A stretch of DNA of 46,822 nt from Lamprobacter modestohalophilus (GCF_016583905.1 NZ_NRRY01000042.1:1-46822); one strand, 5' to 3'; positions 1 through 9,871 are shown, counted from the stretch's first letter. Numbers and translations: made by a program. Notes: generated by a model from the sequence alone, not told the origin.

Positions 1-49
1 CTCGCGGGTCGCTGAGGGGAGCAAAGTGCTCGACAAGACTGGCAGACAT
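1..49 (-). mobile_element. 5' end of a probable ISAs1-family transposase gene (cut by window edge)
   Basis: An ATG on the minus strand at 49-47 follows an AGGAG ribosome site (complement of 56-60) and opens a frame reading MSASLVEHFAPLSDPR up to the window edge. The FAPLSDPR-like string resembles the conserved amino terminus of ISAs1/H-repeat transposases, where a 'HF..L.DPR' motif precedes the DDE domain. Only 16 codons are visible, so integrity, terminal repeats and target duplication cannot be judged. The match is from memory of the family. Confidence 0.5.
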
Positions 50-240
50 GGGAAACTCCTAGGGTTCGTTTCCCGATAGACTGCCGCAACTGATTCTATT
101 CGCAAAATTTTATACGCGCTCGCCCTGGCTGCTCAGTGAATTGACCAGCACAGATGGGTCATCCTAAACAGCGCATTTGAACCGCAGATTGGGCTGATGG
201 GCTGATGCGGCAAGCGCGATCTCGCGCTCATACGCCGAGC

Positions 241-302
241 GGAATCGAGACGGTGCCTCCAAACGGAATCGCGACGGTGCCTCCAAACGGCATCGAGACG
301 GT
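241..302. repeat. 24-bp tandem repeat, about 2.6 copies
   Basis: Two 24-bp units (241-264 and 265-288) differ at one base, and a third partial unit runs from 289 to about 302. The core is GGAATCGNGACGGTGCCTCC. The array lies directly beyond the stop of ppiD, between it and the probable transposase start. No hairpin with a T-tract is visible here, so it does not look like a standard terminator. Confidence 0.85.
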
Positions 303-308
303 CCCGCG

Positions 309-2243
309 CTAGAATGGCTCGTCGGTCACGATCGGCTTACGCTCGATCTTCGCCCGCGCCTGCATCGCTGCGAGCACGGCGTCGACGTCAGCCGCCGCTA
401 GCGCCCGCGTCAACATGCGCGCCTCGGCCTCCAGCTCAGTCGGGTCGAGCTGAGATGGATCACCCTCCTTGACCTCAGATACGACGACGACATAGGCGTC
501 CCCGGAGTCGCTCGCGGTGGTACTGCCGACCCGTAACGCAGCATCGGCGGCGGGCGGCGGCAGCGAGAAGGCCAGCTGCGTCACCTCGGGCGGAGGCTCG
601 GTCGCGACGCGTCCGATCTGGCCGGCATCCACCACATCGAAGCCTTCCGCAGCCGCGGCGAGTTCCTGTCCGCCCTCGACCCGCGCAACGATCGCTTCTG
701 CCTCCGCCTTGGCCGCATCGGCCGCCTGCTGCGTCTCGAGCAGCGTGACGATCTCGTCGCGCACCTCCTCAAGCGGGCGCACCGATGGCTCGCGATGCTC
801 GGCGACGCGCAGCACCAGCGCCTGCATGGCTTCAGGATCAGGCTCGAGCAGCTCACTATTGTTTCCGAGTGCCAGCACCTCCTCACTGAATGCGGCGCCA
901 ACCACGCGTGGATTGGCAAACAGACCTTCGCCGCCGCTCCGATCGATCCAATCGCTAAGTTGGACCTCTAGGCCTAAGGTCTCGGCCGCGGGGATCAGGC
1001 TGTCCGGAGACTCATAGGTCAGCGTAGCGAGCTGCTCGGCCTGCTCGAAGAACGCGGCCTCTGAACTGCCGCTGTTGAGATCGGCGATCAGTTCCTCTTT
1101 CACCGCCTCAAAGGGCTTGGGCTCGCCCCCGCGCACCTCCAAGACCTCGACCAGATGGTAGCCGAAGCGGCTGCGTACTGGCTCGCTCAAGGTCTCGGGC
1201 TGGATGGCGAAGACCGCCTGCTCGAAGGCAGGATCGAGCGCATCACGGCCGACCCAGCCGAGCTCGCCGCCCTGCCCGGCACTGCCGGGGTCCTCCGAGA
1301 CCTCGGCGGCGACGGCAGCGAACGACTCACCCGCAGTGATCCGCTGCTGGACCTCTTGCAACCGCTCGCGCGTCTCATCAAGCGCATTCTGATCGGCATC
1401 GACTGGAACGCTGAGGAGGATATGCCGGACCTTACGCTCCTCGGGTGCCGTAAACGCATCGAGCTTGAGCTGATATTGCTCACGTAAGCTGGCCTCATCG
1501 AGCGACTGATCTGGTCTGGAAAGGTCAGCGGCATCCAAAAACAGATAACTGACCCGCACCTGCTCCGGGGTCGCGAACTGGTCTTGGTGCCCGTCGTAAT
1601 AAGCAGCAATGGCCTCATCCGTCGGCGGCTCGACCGTCTCCGTGAACGTCGACTGCGGCACAGTGGCGTAAGCAACGATGCGTTCTTGATGCACCAAGCT
1701 CGCGCTTCGCTCGGCTAAGGCATCGGTAACGAAGGCAGTCTCACGGATCGCCCGCGGCAATTGACTGAGGAGTAACTCGCTGCGCAAGGAATCCTCATAG
1801 GCTGCCGGACTCAGCCCCTGCAGTCGGAGCACCCGCTCATACTGCGCATTGGAGAAGGCGCCATCCTGCTGGAATGCCGGCTCGCTGAGAATCGCTGCGC
1901 GAATCGCCTGGTCTGAGGTCCTCAGTCCCATCGCCGCCGAATCCTCCAGCAGCAAGGTTTCGCGGATCATCCGCTCGAGCACCTGCTGGCGTATTCGCTG
2001 ATCATCGAATAGCGCCGGATCATAGGCATCGCCCAACCGATCGCGCAGTTGGATGCGCGTTCGATTAACGTTCTGATTAAAGGCGCGCTCGGTGATTTCG
2101 GCGCCGTTGACACTGGCGACAACAGGCTCAGCTCCGCCCCCAAAATAGGAGTCGATACCCCAGAAGGCGAACGGGATCGAGATCAGGATGATGATGGCCC
2201 AGGCGACCCAACCCTGTGCGCGTTCTCGAATCTCCTGCAACAT
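309..2243 (-). CDS. ppiD: PpiD-like periplasmic folding chaperone / peptidyl-prolyl isomerase
   Basis: This 644-residue protein matches PpiD, the inner-membrane-anchored periplasmic chaperone that meets newly exported outer-membrane proteins at the Sec translocon. A single transmembrane anchor lies at about residues 12-34 (WVAWAIIILISIPFAFWGID), followed by a SurA-type N-terminal chaperone domain. A parvulin (PpiC) domain lies at about 270-370, with VRHILL near its start and a GGELGWV segment. A long helical C-terminal region follows. Length is close to E. coli PpiD (623). It is the last gene of the minus-strand proteostasis block and lies downstream of hupB, as in many gammaproteobacteria; here two tRNA genes and a terminator sit between them. 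Confidence 0.93.
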   Translation of the reverse strand: MLQEIRERAQGWVAWAIIILISIPFAFWGIDSYFGGGAEPVVASVNGAEITERAFNQNVNRTRIQLRDRLGDAYDPALFDDQRIRQQVLERMIRETLLLEDSAAMGLRTSDQAIRAAILSEPAFQQDGAFSNAQYERVLRLQGLSPAAYEDSLRSELLLSQLPRAIRETAFVTDALAERSASLVHQERIVAYATVPQSTFTETVEPPTDEAIAAYYDGHQDQFATPEQVRVSYLFLDAADLSRPDQSLDEASLREQYQLKLDAFTAPEERKVRHILLSVPVDADQNALDETRERLQEVQQRITAGESFAAVAAEVSEDPGSAGQGGELGWVGRDALDPAFEQAVFAIQPETLSEPVRSRFGYHLVEVLEVRGGEPKPFEAVKEELIADLNSGSSEAAFFEQAEQLATLTYESPDSLIPAAETLGLEVQLSDWIDRSGGEGLFANPRVVGAAFSEEVLALGNNSELLEPDPEAMQALVLRVAEHREPSVRPLEEVRDEIVTLLETQQAADAAKAEAEAIVARVEGGQELAAAAEGFDVVDAGQIGRVATEPPPEVTQLAFSLPPPAADAALRVGSTTASDSGDAYVVVVSEVKEGDPSQLDPTELEAEARMLTRALAAADVDAVLAAMQARAKIERKPIVTDEPF

Positions 2244-2288
2244 AGCTCGTAGGACTCAACGTGCGAGGGAATGACCGGACAAACGAAA

Positions 2289-2315
2289 ACGGGGTACCCA
2301 GAGTGGATACCCCGT
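2289..2315 (-). terminator. Rho-independent terminator after the tRNA pair
   Basis: An 11-bp stem with one mismatch (arms 2289-2299 and 2305-2315, ACGGGGTACCC against GGATACCCCGT) closes a 5-nt loop. Read on the minus strand it is followed by TTTTCGTTTG. It lies just beyond the 3' end of tRNA-Asp and so would end the tRNA transcript before ppiD. Confidence 0.8.
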
Positions 2316-2325
2316 ATCGGAGAGA

Positions 2326-2402
2326 TGGCGGAGTGGACGGGACTCGAACCCGCGACCCCCGGCGTGACAGGCCGGTATTCTAACCAACTGAACTACCACT
2401 CC
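2326..2402 (-). tRNA. tRNA-Asp (GTC)
   Basis: The minus strand gives a 77-nt cloverleaf beginning GGAGTGGTAGTTCAGTTGG and ending in an encoded CCA. The anticodon loop CTGTCAC places GTC at the anticodon. The T arm reads GGGTTCGAGTCCC. It lies 40 nt downstream of tRNA-Val on the same strand and is probably in one transcript with it. Confidence 0.97.
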
Positions 2403-2442
2403 ACGAAACTGTGACGCCAAACTGACCTCGGGGTGCCGATGA

Positions 2443-2518
2443 TGGTGGGTGCTGCAGGGATCGAACCTGCGACCCTCGCCTTGTAAGGGCGATGCTCTCC
2501 CAGCTGAGCTAAGCACCC
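2443..2518 (-). tRNA. tRNA-Val (TAC)
   Basis: The minus strand gives a 76-nt cloverleaf starting GGGTGCTTAGCTCAGCTGGG and ending with an encoded CCA. The anticodon stem-loop GCCCTTACAAGGC shows a TAC anticodon, and the T arm reads GCAGGTTCGATCCCTGC. It lies between hupB and tRNA-Asp, an arrangement familiar from other gammaproteobacteria. Confidence 0.97.
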
Positions 2519-2629
2519 CCGACGAAGCACTCCCGATACCAGGAGCCCAATCGCAGGGCAGTTGACGAGACTTTGGATAATCGAAGCATGCATCCGAAGG
2601 ACGGCATGCAACTCATCCGAAGTAAGCGA

Positions 2630-2902
2630 TCATTGTATCGCGTCCTTGAGCGCTTTACCAGCCTTAAAAGACGGGTTTTTCGATGCAGCGATCTGGATAG
2701 CAGCGCCGGTCTGCGGGTTGCGGCCGGTTCTCGCAGCACGCTCTTTGACCGCAAAGGTGCCGAAACCGATGATCGAGACTGTCTCACCATTCTTCAGGGT
2801 GGATGCAACGGAATCTGTCAACGCATCCAATGCACGCGCTGCTGCCGACTTCGAGATATCCGCCGCCTCAGCCATCGCGTCAACAAGTTCTGATTTATTC
2901 AT
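2630..2902 (-). CDS. hupB: DNA-binding protein HU-beta
   Basis: This 90-residue protein is the full length of HU/IHF-family histone-like proteins, which bend and compact DNA as dimers in the nucleoid. [12 protein letters not shown] begins helix 1. [20 protein letters not shown] covers the family signature on the DNA-wrapping arm (GFGTF, then RxGRNPxTG), and the C-terminal helix ends in [11 protein letters not shown]. The ATG has a strong AGGGGG ribosome site nine bases upstream. The gene sits between lon and the two tRNA genes, the usual order in this group. Homodimer or HU-alpha partner use cannot be told from the window. Confidence 0.96.
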   Translation of the reverse strand: MNKSELVDAMAEAADISKSAAARALDALTDSVASTLKNGETVSIIGFGTFAVKERAARTGRNPQTGAAIQIAASKNPSFKAGKALKDAIQ

Positions 2903-2914
2903 TGTTCCCCCTGA

Positions 2915-2937
2915 TTGGCGCCAGGCCTTGGCGCCAA
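2915..2937. promoter_or_regulatory. Duplicated palindrome in the hupB 5' leader
   Basis: TTGGCGCCA-GGCC-TTGGCGCCAA forms both a direct repeat and a hairpin about 12 bases upstream of the hupB start, partly next to its Shine-Dalgarno sequence. It could be a protein-binding operator or an mRNA hairpin affecting translation. The structure is seen; the role is inferred. Confidence 0.5.
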
Positions 2938-3084
2938 GATATGTTGCGAAATTGCCAAAGATGCCACGACCCAGGCCTGAGGCCCGAGCCGTAACCGTTT
3001 AAACTACTGAGACGTCGACCTCAGCCGCCGATTGTTAAGGACCACCCAAGAGGTGTCAACCCGAAAACCAGCAACCACGCATGT

Positions 3085-3160
3085 TCGGCGCAAATGCTCA
3101 GTGCAAATGTCGGGCGCAAATGCTCAGTGCAAATGTCGGGCGCAAATGTCCTGCGCAAAC
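3085..3160. repeat. 26-bp tandem repeat, three units
   Basis: The units are 3085-3109, 3110-3135 and 3136-3160. Each reads TCGGGCGCAAATG followed by CTCAGTGCAAATG or a variant, so each contains an internal half-repeat with GCAAATG. The third unit has diverged in its second half. It is intergenic, between lon and hupB. Copies are directly joined rather than separated by unique spacers, so this is not a CRISPR. Confidence 0.85.
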
Positions 3161-3227
3161 CATCGACACAAACGCTCAACACGCATCGCGACGCCCTTGG
3201 CATCGCCATCAAACGCTCGAGCGCCGG

Positions 3228-5678
3228 TCAGTGGTGGGTGCGAACGCCAGATTCGACACTCTTGCCGTCCTCGACAGGGGGCGCGGCCTCTTGCGGCGCA
3301 TCGTCTTCTTCCTGCCGCGGCGCAGGACGCGCGGCAAGCGCGAGCTCAAGCACCTCATCGATCCAACGGACCGGACGAATATCGAGGCTCTGTTTGATAT
3401 TCTTCGGGATATCAACCAGATCACGCTCGTTCTCATGCGGAATCAGCACCTGCTCGATGCCGCCGCGATGCGCCGCGAGCAGCTTTTCCTTGAGCCCGCC
3501 GATCGGCAGCACTTCACCGCGCAGTGTGATCTCGCCGGTCATCGCCACACTGGAGCGCACCGGCACCTTGGTCAGCGCGGACACCAGCGCGGTACACATG
3601 GCAACGCCCGCGCTCGGCCCATCCTTCGGCGTCGCACCCTCGGGCACGTGAATGTGCATGTCGTACTTCTGGTGGAAGTCGAGATCGATACCCAGCGACT
3701 CGGAGCGCGAGCGCACCACCGTCATCGCCGCCTGGATCGACTCCTGCATCACGTCACCCAGCTGCCCGGTAAAGGTGAATTTGCCCTTGCCAGGGACCAG
3801 TGCCGCCTCGATGCGCAGCAGTTCGCCACCGACCTCGGTCCAGGCCAAACCGGTGACCTGGCCGATCTGATCGTGCTCGTCGGCGAGGCCGAAGCGGAAC
3901 CGACGGACGCCCAGGTACTTGTCCAACAGTTTGGCGGTGACGGTGATGGTCTTCTCGCGCTTGGTGACCAAGATCTCCTTGACCACCTTGCGGCAGATCT
4001 TCGAGATCTCGCGCTCAAGATTCCGCACCCCGGCCTCGCGCGTGTAGTAGCGCACGAGATCGCGTAAGGCCGCCTCGCGGATCACCAACTCGCCGCTCTT
4101 GAGCCCGTTGTTCTTCATCTGCTTCGGGATCAGATAGCGCTCGGCGATATTGATCTTCTCATCCTCGGTGTAACCCGAGAGCCGGATCACCTCCATGCGA
4201 TCGAGCAGCGCCGGCGGGATATTCAGCGTGTTGGCGGTAGCGACGAACATCACCTCCGAGAGATCGAAATCGACCTCGAGGTAATGGTCGTTGAAGGTGT
4301 TGTTCTGCTCCGGGTCGAGCACCTCGAGCAGCGCCGAGGCTGGATCACCGCGGAAGTCCATCGCCATCTTGTCGATCTCATCGAGCAAGAAGAACGAGTT
4401 CCGCGAGCCAGCCTTGGAGAGATTTTGGATGATCTTACCCGGCAGTGCGCCAATATAGGTGCGTCGGTGACCGCGGATCTCGGCCTCATCGCGCACCCCA
4501 CCTAGCGACATGCGCACGAACTTGCGGTTCGTCGCCCGGGCGATCGATTGCCCAAGCGAGGTCTTGCCCACGCCAGGCGGTCCGACCAGGCACAGGATCG
4601 GTCCCTTCAGCTTACGCACGCGCTGCTGCACGGCGAGATACTCGGTGATGCGCTCCTTGACCTTCTCAAGCCCATAGTGATCCGTATCCAGGACCTTCTC
4701 GGCAACGCTGACGTCGTTGCGAATCCGAGTGCGCTTCTTCCAGGGCACCGAGACCAGGGTATCGACGTAGTTGCGCACCACGGTGGCCTCGGCGGACATC
4801 GGCGACATCAGCTTGAGCTTGTTCAGCTCCTGAGTCGCCTTGTCCTTCACATCCTTGGGCATCCCGGCCTCTTCGATGCGCTTGCCAAGGTCTTCGAGCT
4901 CGTTCGGCGCATCCTCAAGCTCACCGAGCTCCTTCTGGATCGCCTTCATCTGCTCGTTCAGATAGTACTCGCGCTGATTCTTCTCCATCTGCCGCTTGAC
5001 GCGACCACGGATGCGCTTCTCCATCTGCAGGATGTCGTTCTCCGACTCCATCAGCCCCATCAGATGCTCGAGGCGCTGCTGTACATCGACCATCTCGAGC
5101 ACGCGCTGCTTCTCATCGAGCTTCAGCGACATATGTGCGGCCATGGTATCGGCCAGCCGGCTCGGCTCATCGATGCTAGCCAGTGAGGTCAGCACCTCCG
5201 GCGGCACCTTCTTGTTGAGCTTGACGTATTGATCGAACAACGCCACCGCCGAGCGCATCAGCACCTCTTGCTCGCGCTCGTCGGCTTCAAGCGTTTCACC
5301 GAGCGGCGTGACCGTCGCGCTGAAGGTATCGTTAGTCGACAGATAGCGGCTCGCCTTGGCGCGCTGATGCCCCTCAACCAAGACCTTGACGGTTCCATCG
5401 GGCAGCTTCAGCAACTGCAACACGTTAGCAAGCGTGCCGATGTGGTGAAGATCTTTCACCGAGGGATCATCGACATCGGCGTTCTTCTGGGCGACCAGCA
5501 GGATCTGCTTGTCGCTGGTCATCGCCGCGTCCAGCGCCTTGATGGATTTGTCCCGGCCGACGAAGAGCGGAATCACCATGTGCGGATACACCACGACGTC
5601 GCGTAGCGGTAGCACCGGGATCACTTGCCCCGATGTCAGTGCGTCTAGCGCCTGAGAGTCCAAATCAGTCTTGCCCAT
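3228..5678 (-). CDS. lon: ATP-dependent protease La (Lon)
   Basis: This is a homohexameric cytoplasmic serine protease that degrades misfolded and regulatory proteins. In order it shows the LonN substrate domain ([20 protein letters not shown]), a coiled coil, an AAA+ module with Walker A GPPGVGKT at about residues 366-373 and Walker [10 protein letters not shown], and the protease domain. The catalytic serine lies in [11 protein letters not shown] (near 690) and the lysine in [11 protein letters not shown] chose the ATG at 5678 (816 residues). The frame stays open to a TTG at 5714, which would add 12 residues with no homology expected; neither start has a strong ribosome site. It follows clpX on the same strand, with hupB downstream, as in E. 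coli clpX-lon-hupB. The C-terminus is slightly longer than E. coli Lon (784). Confidence 0.96.
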   Translation of the reverse strand: MGKTDLDSQALDALTSGQVIPVLPLRDVVVYPHMVIPLFVGRDKSIKALDAAMTSDKQILLVAQKNADVDDPSVKDLHHIGTLANVLQLLKLPDGTVKVLVEGHQRAKASRYLSTNDTFSATVTPLGETLEADEREQEVLMRSAVALFDQYVKLNKKVPPEVLTSLASIDEPSRLADTMAAHMSLKLDEKQRVLEMVDVQQRLEHLMGLMESENDILQMEKRIRGRVKRQMEKNQREYYLNEQMKAIQKELGELEDAPNELEDLGKRIEEAGMPKDVKDKATQELNKLKLMSPMSAEATVVRNYVDTLVSVPWKKRTRIRNDVSVAEKVLDTDHYGLEKVKERITEYLAVQQRVRKLKGPILCLVGPPGVGKTSLGQSIARATNRKFVRMSLGGVRDEAEIRGHRRTYIGALPGKIIQNLSKAGSRNSFFLLDEIDKMAMDFRGDPASALLEVLDPEQNNTFNDHYLEVDFDLSEVMFVATANTLNIPPALLDRMEVIRLSGYTEDEKINIAERYLIPKQMKNNGLKSGELVIREAALRDLVRYYTREAGVRNLEREISKICRKVVKEILVTKREKTITVTAKLLDKYLGVRRFRFGLADEHDQIGQVTGLAWTEVGGELLRIEAALVPGKGKFTFTGQLGDVMQESIQAAMTVVRSRSESLGIDLDFHQKYDMHIHVPEGATPKDGPSAGVAMCTALVSALTKVPVRSSVAMTGEITLRGEVLPIGGLKEKLLAAHRGGIEQVLIPHENERDLVDIPKNIKQSLDIRPVRWIDEVLELALAARPAPRQEEDDAPQEAAPPVEDGKSVESGVRTHH

Positions 5679-6147
5679 ATTGCTGTGCTCGTCATCTAAC
5701 GCTCCTCGAGGCAACCGACCGCAGCGTTGAGGCGGCGGAATCGAGAAGGCGGGTTTCGCATAAACGCCCTACTGGGAGGGAGGTTAGGGCAGCGTTCAAT
5801 CGGTTCAATCGCTGCGGCTCAGACAGCAGGCGCAGAACGGGCGCCTATCGAGGCGCCACCCCGGGAACTGCGCATCGAGCGAAAAGTGATCGTGAGCGAC
5901 GCGGTTGGACCTCGCTCAGACTCAGCGGGCAAACGCACCGAGATGGCCAAGATACAGCGAGCTGGCCAAACGCACCAGAGTAGACGAGGGATCAGGCCCG
6001 CAGCGCATCCGCTCCGCCGCCGCTCGCCTTGATCGCGCATCGCCATCCCCGTGGATGAAGCGGCTGCTCCATGCCAACATTGATAGCGCGCCGCCACCTG
6101 TACGATGAGGCGGCGGTCTCACGCTAACCACGTCAGTACGACGCTCG
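5679..6147. other. lon-clpX intergenic region, no gene seen
   Basis: About 470 bases separate clpX from lon. I see no protein with family features, no tRNA and no hairpin with a T-tract. The region should hold the lon promoter, which in E. coli is sigma-32 dependent, but I could not pick out a convincing -35/-10 pair by eye. Confidence 0.4.
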
Positions 6148-7422
6148 TCAGTCTGACGCGGCGATACGGGGTTGCTCGCCACCATCGTAGATCACGAGCG
6201 GCGGGGTCTCGCCATTGACGACCGAGGCGTCGACGACCACCTTACTGACATCATCGATTGACGGAAGATCATACATGGTATCGAGCAACACCTGCTCCAT
6301 GATGGTCCGCAGCCCGCGCGCGCCGGTCTTGCGCTCCATGGCCTTGGTGGCAATGGCGCGCAGTGCGTCATCGCGCAGCTCGAGCTCGCAACCTTCCATC
6401 TCGAACAGGCGCGCATACTGCTTCGTTAGCGCATGCTTGGGCTCGGTCAGGATACGGATCAGCGCCTCTTGATCAAGCTCTTCGAGCGTCGCCATCACCG
6501 GCAGTCGGCCGACGAACTCAGGGATCAGTCCATAGCGAATCAGATCCTCGGGCTCGACGTGGCTCAGCAGCTCACCGATGGCCCGATCGTCATTCTTACT
6601 ATGAACCTCGGCCGAGAAGCCGATCCCGGTCTTCTTCGAGCGATCCCGGATCACCTTATCCAGCCCCGCGAAGGCTCCGCCGACAATAAACAGGATGTTG
6701 CTGGTGTCAACCTGCAAAAACTCCTGCTGCGGATGCTTGCGTCCACCCTGCGGAGGCACCGAGGCGATGGTGCCTTCAATTAGCTTGAGCAGCGCCTGTT
6801 GCACGCCCTCGCCAGACACATCGCGGGTGATCGAGGGATTGTCAGACTTACGCGATATCTTGTCGATCTCGTCGATGTAGACGATGCCGCTCTGCGCCTT
6901 TTCGACATCGTAGTCGCACTTCTGCAGTAGTTTCTGAATGATGTTCTCGACATCCTCACCGACATAGCCGGCCTCAGTGAGGGTCGTCGCGTCGGCAATC
7001 GTAAAGGGCACATTGAGCAGCCGCGCCAGGGTCTCGGCAAGCAAGGTCTTGCCAGAGCCAGTCGGACCGATCAACAGGATGTTGCTCTTCGAGATCTCGA
7101 TGTCTTCCTTGGCGTCAGAGACCTCAAGTCGTTTGTAATGATTGTAAACTGCAACCGAGAGAACCTTCTTCGCCTTCTCTTGGCCAATCACAAACTCATC
7201 AAGCGACTCGTTGATCTCACGCGGCTTTGGCAGACGGCTGGTCGCCTCACCGAGACCTTCTTGCATCTCTTCCCGGATGATATCGTTGCACAGCTCGACA
7301 CACTCGTCGCAGATAAAGACCGACGGACCCGCGATCAGCTTGCGCACCTCGTGCTGACTTTTACCGCAGAACGAGCAGTACAGAAGCTTTCCTTCGTCGC
7401 TCTTTCCATGGGTGTTGCTCAT
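6148..7422 (-). CDS. clpX: ATP-dependent Clp protease ATP-binding subunit ClpX
   Basis: ClpX is the AAA+ unfoldase that feeds tagged proteins to ClpP. The 424 residues match the family length. The N-terminal zinc-binding domain has Cys16, Cys19, Cys38 and Cys41 ([14 protein letters not shown]). Walker A is GPTGSGKT at 119-126, Walker B is VYIDEIDK, and the IGF-type ClpP-docking loop is present as GIGFSAEV. The ATG follows a good GGAGAG ribosome site. It lies about 250 bases downstream of clpP on the same strand, the standard clpP-clpX order. Confidence 0.97.
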   Translation of the reverse strand: MSNTHGKSDEGKLLYCSFCGKSQHEVRKLIAGPSVFICDECVELCNDIIREEMQEGLGEATSRLPKPREINESLDEFVIGQEKAKKVLSVAVYNHYKRLEVSDAKEDIEISKSNILLIGPTGSGKTLLAETLARLLNVPFTIADATTLTEAGYVGEDVENIIQKLLQKCDYDVEKAQSGIVYIDEIDKISRKSDNPSITRDVSGEGVQQALLKLIEGTIASVPPQGGRKHPQQEFLQVDTSNILFIVGGAFAGLDKVIRDRSKKTGIGFSAEVHSKNDDRAIGELLSHVEPEDLIRYGLIPEFVGRLPVMATLEELDQEALIRILTEPKHALTKQYARLFEMEGCELELRDDALRAIATKAMERKTGARGLRTIMEQVLLDTMYDLPSIDDVSKVVVDASVVNGETPPLVIYDGGEQPRIAASD

Positions 7423-7670
7423 AGATCATCTCTCCGGGCTAGGCGCTGCGGGGGCCGGAAGGCAAGGTAATGGGATGGATCAGGCTGAAGCGAGTCGGCC
7501 ACCGCGCTTAACTCGATCATAACCCGTCAAGTGGAGATGGCAACCGCACATCTAGACCTGCGTCACGATATAAGTCATTGCAAGCGGGATACCAACTCCT
7601 CACCAAGCCGCAGCGGATAAATATGTCCTTCCGCTACAGCAAGACGCTAAGGAGCCTGTCAGCCCCGACC

Positions 7671-8309
7671 TCAGTCAGTGGGCTTAGACCGCGTATCCAA
7701 AACCCGGTCGATCAGGCCGTAGGCGACGGCATCCTCGCCGCCCATGAAGCGGTCTCGCTCGGTATCGTCGGCGATGCGCTCGATGGGCTGCCCGGTATGG
7801 TGGGACAGGATCTGATTCAGCTGTTCGCGCGCATGCAGAATCTCGCGCGCGTGGATATCGATATCGCTCGCCTGACCTTGGAAACCGCCCAAGGGCTGGT
7901 GGATCATGATCCGCGAGTGTGGTAGGCAATAGCGTTTGCCCGCCGTTCCGCCGGCGAGAAGCAGCGCGCCCATGCTCGCCGCTTGGCCGATGCACATGGT
8001 GCTGACCTCCGGGCGGACAAACTGCATGGTGTCATAGATACCCAGCCCTGCGGTCACGGAGCCGCCAGGTGAGTTGATGTAGAAGTGGATATCCTTGTCT
8101 GGATTTTCCGACTCCAAGAACAACAACTGCGCAACAACGAGGTTGGCGACGTGGTCGTCGACCGGGCCAACCAGAAACACCACGCGCTCCTTCAGGAGGC
8201 GGGAAAAGATATCGAACGAACGCTCGCCGCGTGCAGTCTGCTCAACCACAATGGGGACGAGCCCTAGCGCATGCGGGTCGGTGCGCCGATCGGTATTGTC
8301 GATGTACAT
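7671..8309 (-). CDS. clpP: ATP-dependent Clp protease proteolytic subunit ClpP
   Basis: This 212-residue serine peptidase forms the double heptameric barrel degraded-substrate chamber used by ClpX and ClpA. The catalytic triad is visible: Ser112 in [10 protein letters not shown], His137 in RIMIHQP and Asp186 in DDTERDRF, the same spacing as E. coli ClpP. The ATG at 8309 has no clear Shine-Dalgarno sequence; translation may depend on the leader or on coupling to tig, whose stop lies 63 bases upstream. Between tig and clpX on the minus strand, it forms the conserved tig-clpP-clpX order. Confidence 0.97.
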   Translation of the reverse strand: MYIDNTDRRTDPHALGLVPIVVEQTARGERSFDIFSRLLKERVVFLVGPVDDHVANLVVAQLLFLESENPDKDIHFYINSPGGSVTAGLGIYDTMQFVRPEVSTMCIGQAASMGALLLAGGTAGKRYCLPHSRIMIHQPLGGFQGQASDIDIHAREILHAREQLNQILSHHTGQPIERIADDTERDRFMGGEDAVAYGLIDRVLDTRSKPTD

Positions 8310-8372
8310 GTTAATCAGGAGCTAAGCTGGTTTAGGAAGAAACTGTTTGGGAATCAATAGGAGACGCCCCGG

Positions 8373-9662
8373 CTACTGCTGAGAGGTCAGCTCGCTGAAG
8401 CTGATCGGGTCGTCGGTCACCTCGATCTGCTCGAGCACGCGCTCAACGACCAGATCCTCGAGGACGACGGACTCAACCGTCGCCAGGCGCTGACGATCAG
8501 CGTAGTAATAGTCGATCACGGCTTGGGGATCATCGTAGGTCGCCGCCATTTCTTCAACCGATGAGCGAACACGCTCCGGGTCAGGCGTCAGTTCGTTAGC
8601 CTTCACGACCTCGCCGACGATCAGACCAAGCGCAACCCGACGCTGCGCATTATCGGCAAAGATCTCATCCGGCAGCTTGAACTCAGAGCCAGCCCCCAGG
8701 TTTTGGGTCATCTGCCGACGCAGCGACTCGATCTCGTCAGTGACGAGGGCTGATGGAACCGTGATGGGATTCGCCTCGAGCAGCAGATCCATGACCTGGT
8801 TTTTGATCCGAGCCTTAACCCGCTCCGATCGCTCACGCTCGAGGTTGGCCCGCACATCGGCGCGGAAGCGCTCGAGATCACCGTCGTCGACGCCGAACTC
8901 AGCGACAAACTCCGCATCAACCTCGGGCAAGCTCGGCTGCTCGACCGTTTTCACCCTGACCTTGAACTGCGCAGGCTTTCCGGCCAGGGTTTTCTTCGGA
9001 TACGCTTCCGGAAAGGTGACATCAATTGAGCGCTCATCGCCCGCACTTGCGCCAACCAATTGCTCTTCGAAGCCAGGAATGAAACGGCCGGCGCCGATCT
9101 CGATCTGCACGCCCTCGCCCTGTCCGCCTTCGAAGGCCTCGCCATCAACCTGGCCGTCGAAATCCACAGTGAGGCGATCGCCGGTCTCGGCCGCACGCTC
9201 AACCGCTTCCCAGCGCTTACGCTGCTGGCGCAGGCGCTCGATCGTCTCCTCGACGTCGGTATCGGTCACCTCGACCTGCGGGCGGGCCAAGGTGCGACCT
9301 TCAAGTGACGTTAGCGTCACCTCGGGAAGCACCTCAAACTCGGCGACGTAGGCGTAGCGTCCGACGGCCTGGTCGAGGTCAGGCTCGATCTCTGGACGCC
9401 CAACTGGCCGCAGCTCGGATTCAGCGATGGCCTGCGGGTAACTGGCCTCGACGCGCTCACCGAAGACCTCCAGGCGCATCGAGTCTCCATAGCGCTGACG
9501 CAACACGCGCAGCGGCACCTTACCCGGCCTGAAACCAGGCATGCGCGCAGAGCGAGCGATGTTTTGCAGCCGTTTTTCGATCTCCTGCTCGATATCCTCA
9601 GCAGGGAGCTCGACCTTCAAACGTCGCGTGAGACCGTCCCCAGTCTCGACCGATACTTGCAT
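8373..9662 (-). CDS. tig: Trigger factor
   Basis: Trigger factor is the ribosome-bound chaperone and prolyl isomerase at the exit tunnel. The 429-residue protein shows the N-terminal ribosome-binding domain with the GFRPGKVP signature (Phe44, Arg45, Lys48), which contacts ribosomal protein L23. A FKBP-type isomerase domain lies at about 155-245 (GDRLTVDFDG and FIPGFEEQL), followed by the helical C-terminal chaperone arms. The ATG has a GGAGAC ribosome site. It is the first gene of the minus-strand tig-clpP-clpX-lon-hupB block, preceded by a leader hairpin. Confidence 0.97.
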   Translation of the reverse strand: MQVSVETGDGLTRRLKVELPAEDIEQEIEKRLQNIARSARMPGFRPGKVPLRVLRQRYGDSMRLEVFGERVEASYPQAIAESELRPVGRPEIEPDLDQAVGRYAYVAEFEVLPEVTLTSLEGRTLARPQVEVTDTDVEETIERLRQQRKRWEAVERAAETGDRLTVDFDGQVDGEAFEGGQGEGVQIEIGAGRFIPGFEEQLVGASAGDERSIDVTFPEAYPKKTLAGKPAQFKVRVKTVEQPSLPEVDAEFVAEFGVDDGDLERFRADVRANLERERSERVKARIKNQVMDLLLEANPITVPSALVTDEIESLRRQMTQNLGAGSEFKLPDEIFADNAQRRVALGLIVGEVVKANELTPDPERVRSSVEEMAATYDDPQAVIDYYYADRQRLATVESVVLEDLVVERVLEQIEVTDDPISFSELTSQQ

Positions 9663-9678
9663 TGTTAGTCTCCAGCCA

Positions 9679-9695
9679 TGGTGCCTGCGGCACCA
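9679..9695 (-). promoter_or_regulatory. Hairpin in the tig 5' leader
   Basis: A perfect 7-bp stem (TGGTGCC and GGCACCA, 3-nt loop) ends 16 bases before the tig start codon, immediately upstream of the GGAGAC ribosome site. Such a structure could modulate initiation. Only the inverted repeat is seen; the regulatory role is inferred. Confidence 0.4.
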
Positions 9696-9871
9696 GGAAA
9701 ACAGGCGAAAATAGCACTAAAGGCGCCATGAGACCAAGCTCAGACGCCACAACCCATGAACCCCGCTACCGCAGGGGTGAGAATCTTGGCAGGATCTGCC
9801 GCTGCCTGCCAGCGAACACCAACCGTGGTGGACGACGCGAATAACCGCTTGGACCAGCGCAGAACCAAGAC

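Larger units (their letters stand above)
2903..3227. other. Intergenic region between lon and hupB: operator-like palindromes and a 26-bp tandem repeat
   Basis: Close to hupB, two copies of the self-complementary TTGGCGCCA flank a GGCC spacer (2915-2937), giving a palindrome just ahead of the ribosome site. Farther away lies a 25-26-bp tandem repeat (3085-3160, listed separately). No terminator hairpin with a T-tract is visible after lon. No credible gene was found; the open frames here are short and repeat-derived. Confidence 0.6.

Noticed and set aside
3085-3160. Possible CRISPR array
   Set aside because: The three units are directly joined with no unique spacers, and no cas gene is in the window.
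3081-4067. Plus-strand open frame over the 26-bp repeat and the 3' part of lon
   Set aside because: It is antisense to lon and begins in the tandem repeat; no homology or ribosome site supports it.
9772-9815. Possible terminator or tRNA between the Sel1-type gene and tig
   Set aside because: The short CCCC/GGGG inverted repeat has no T-tract on either strand and no cloverleaf could be drawn.
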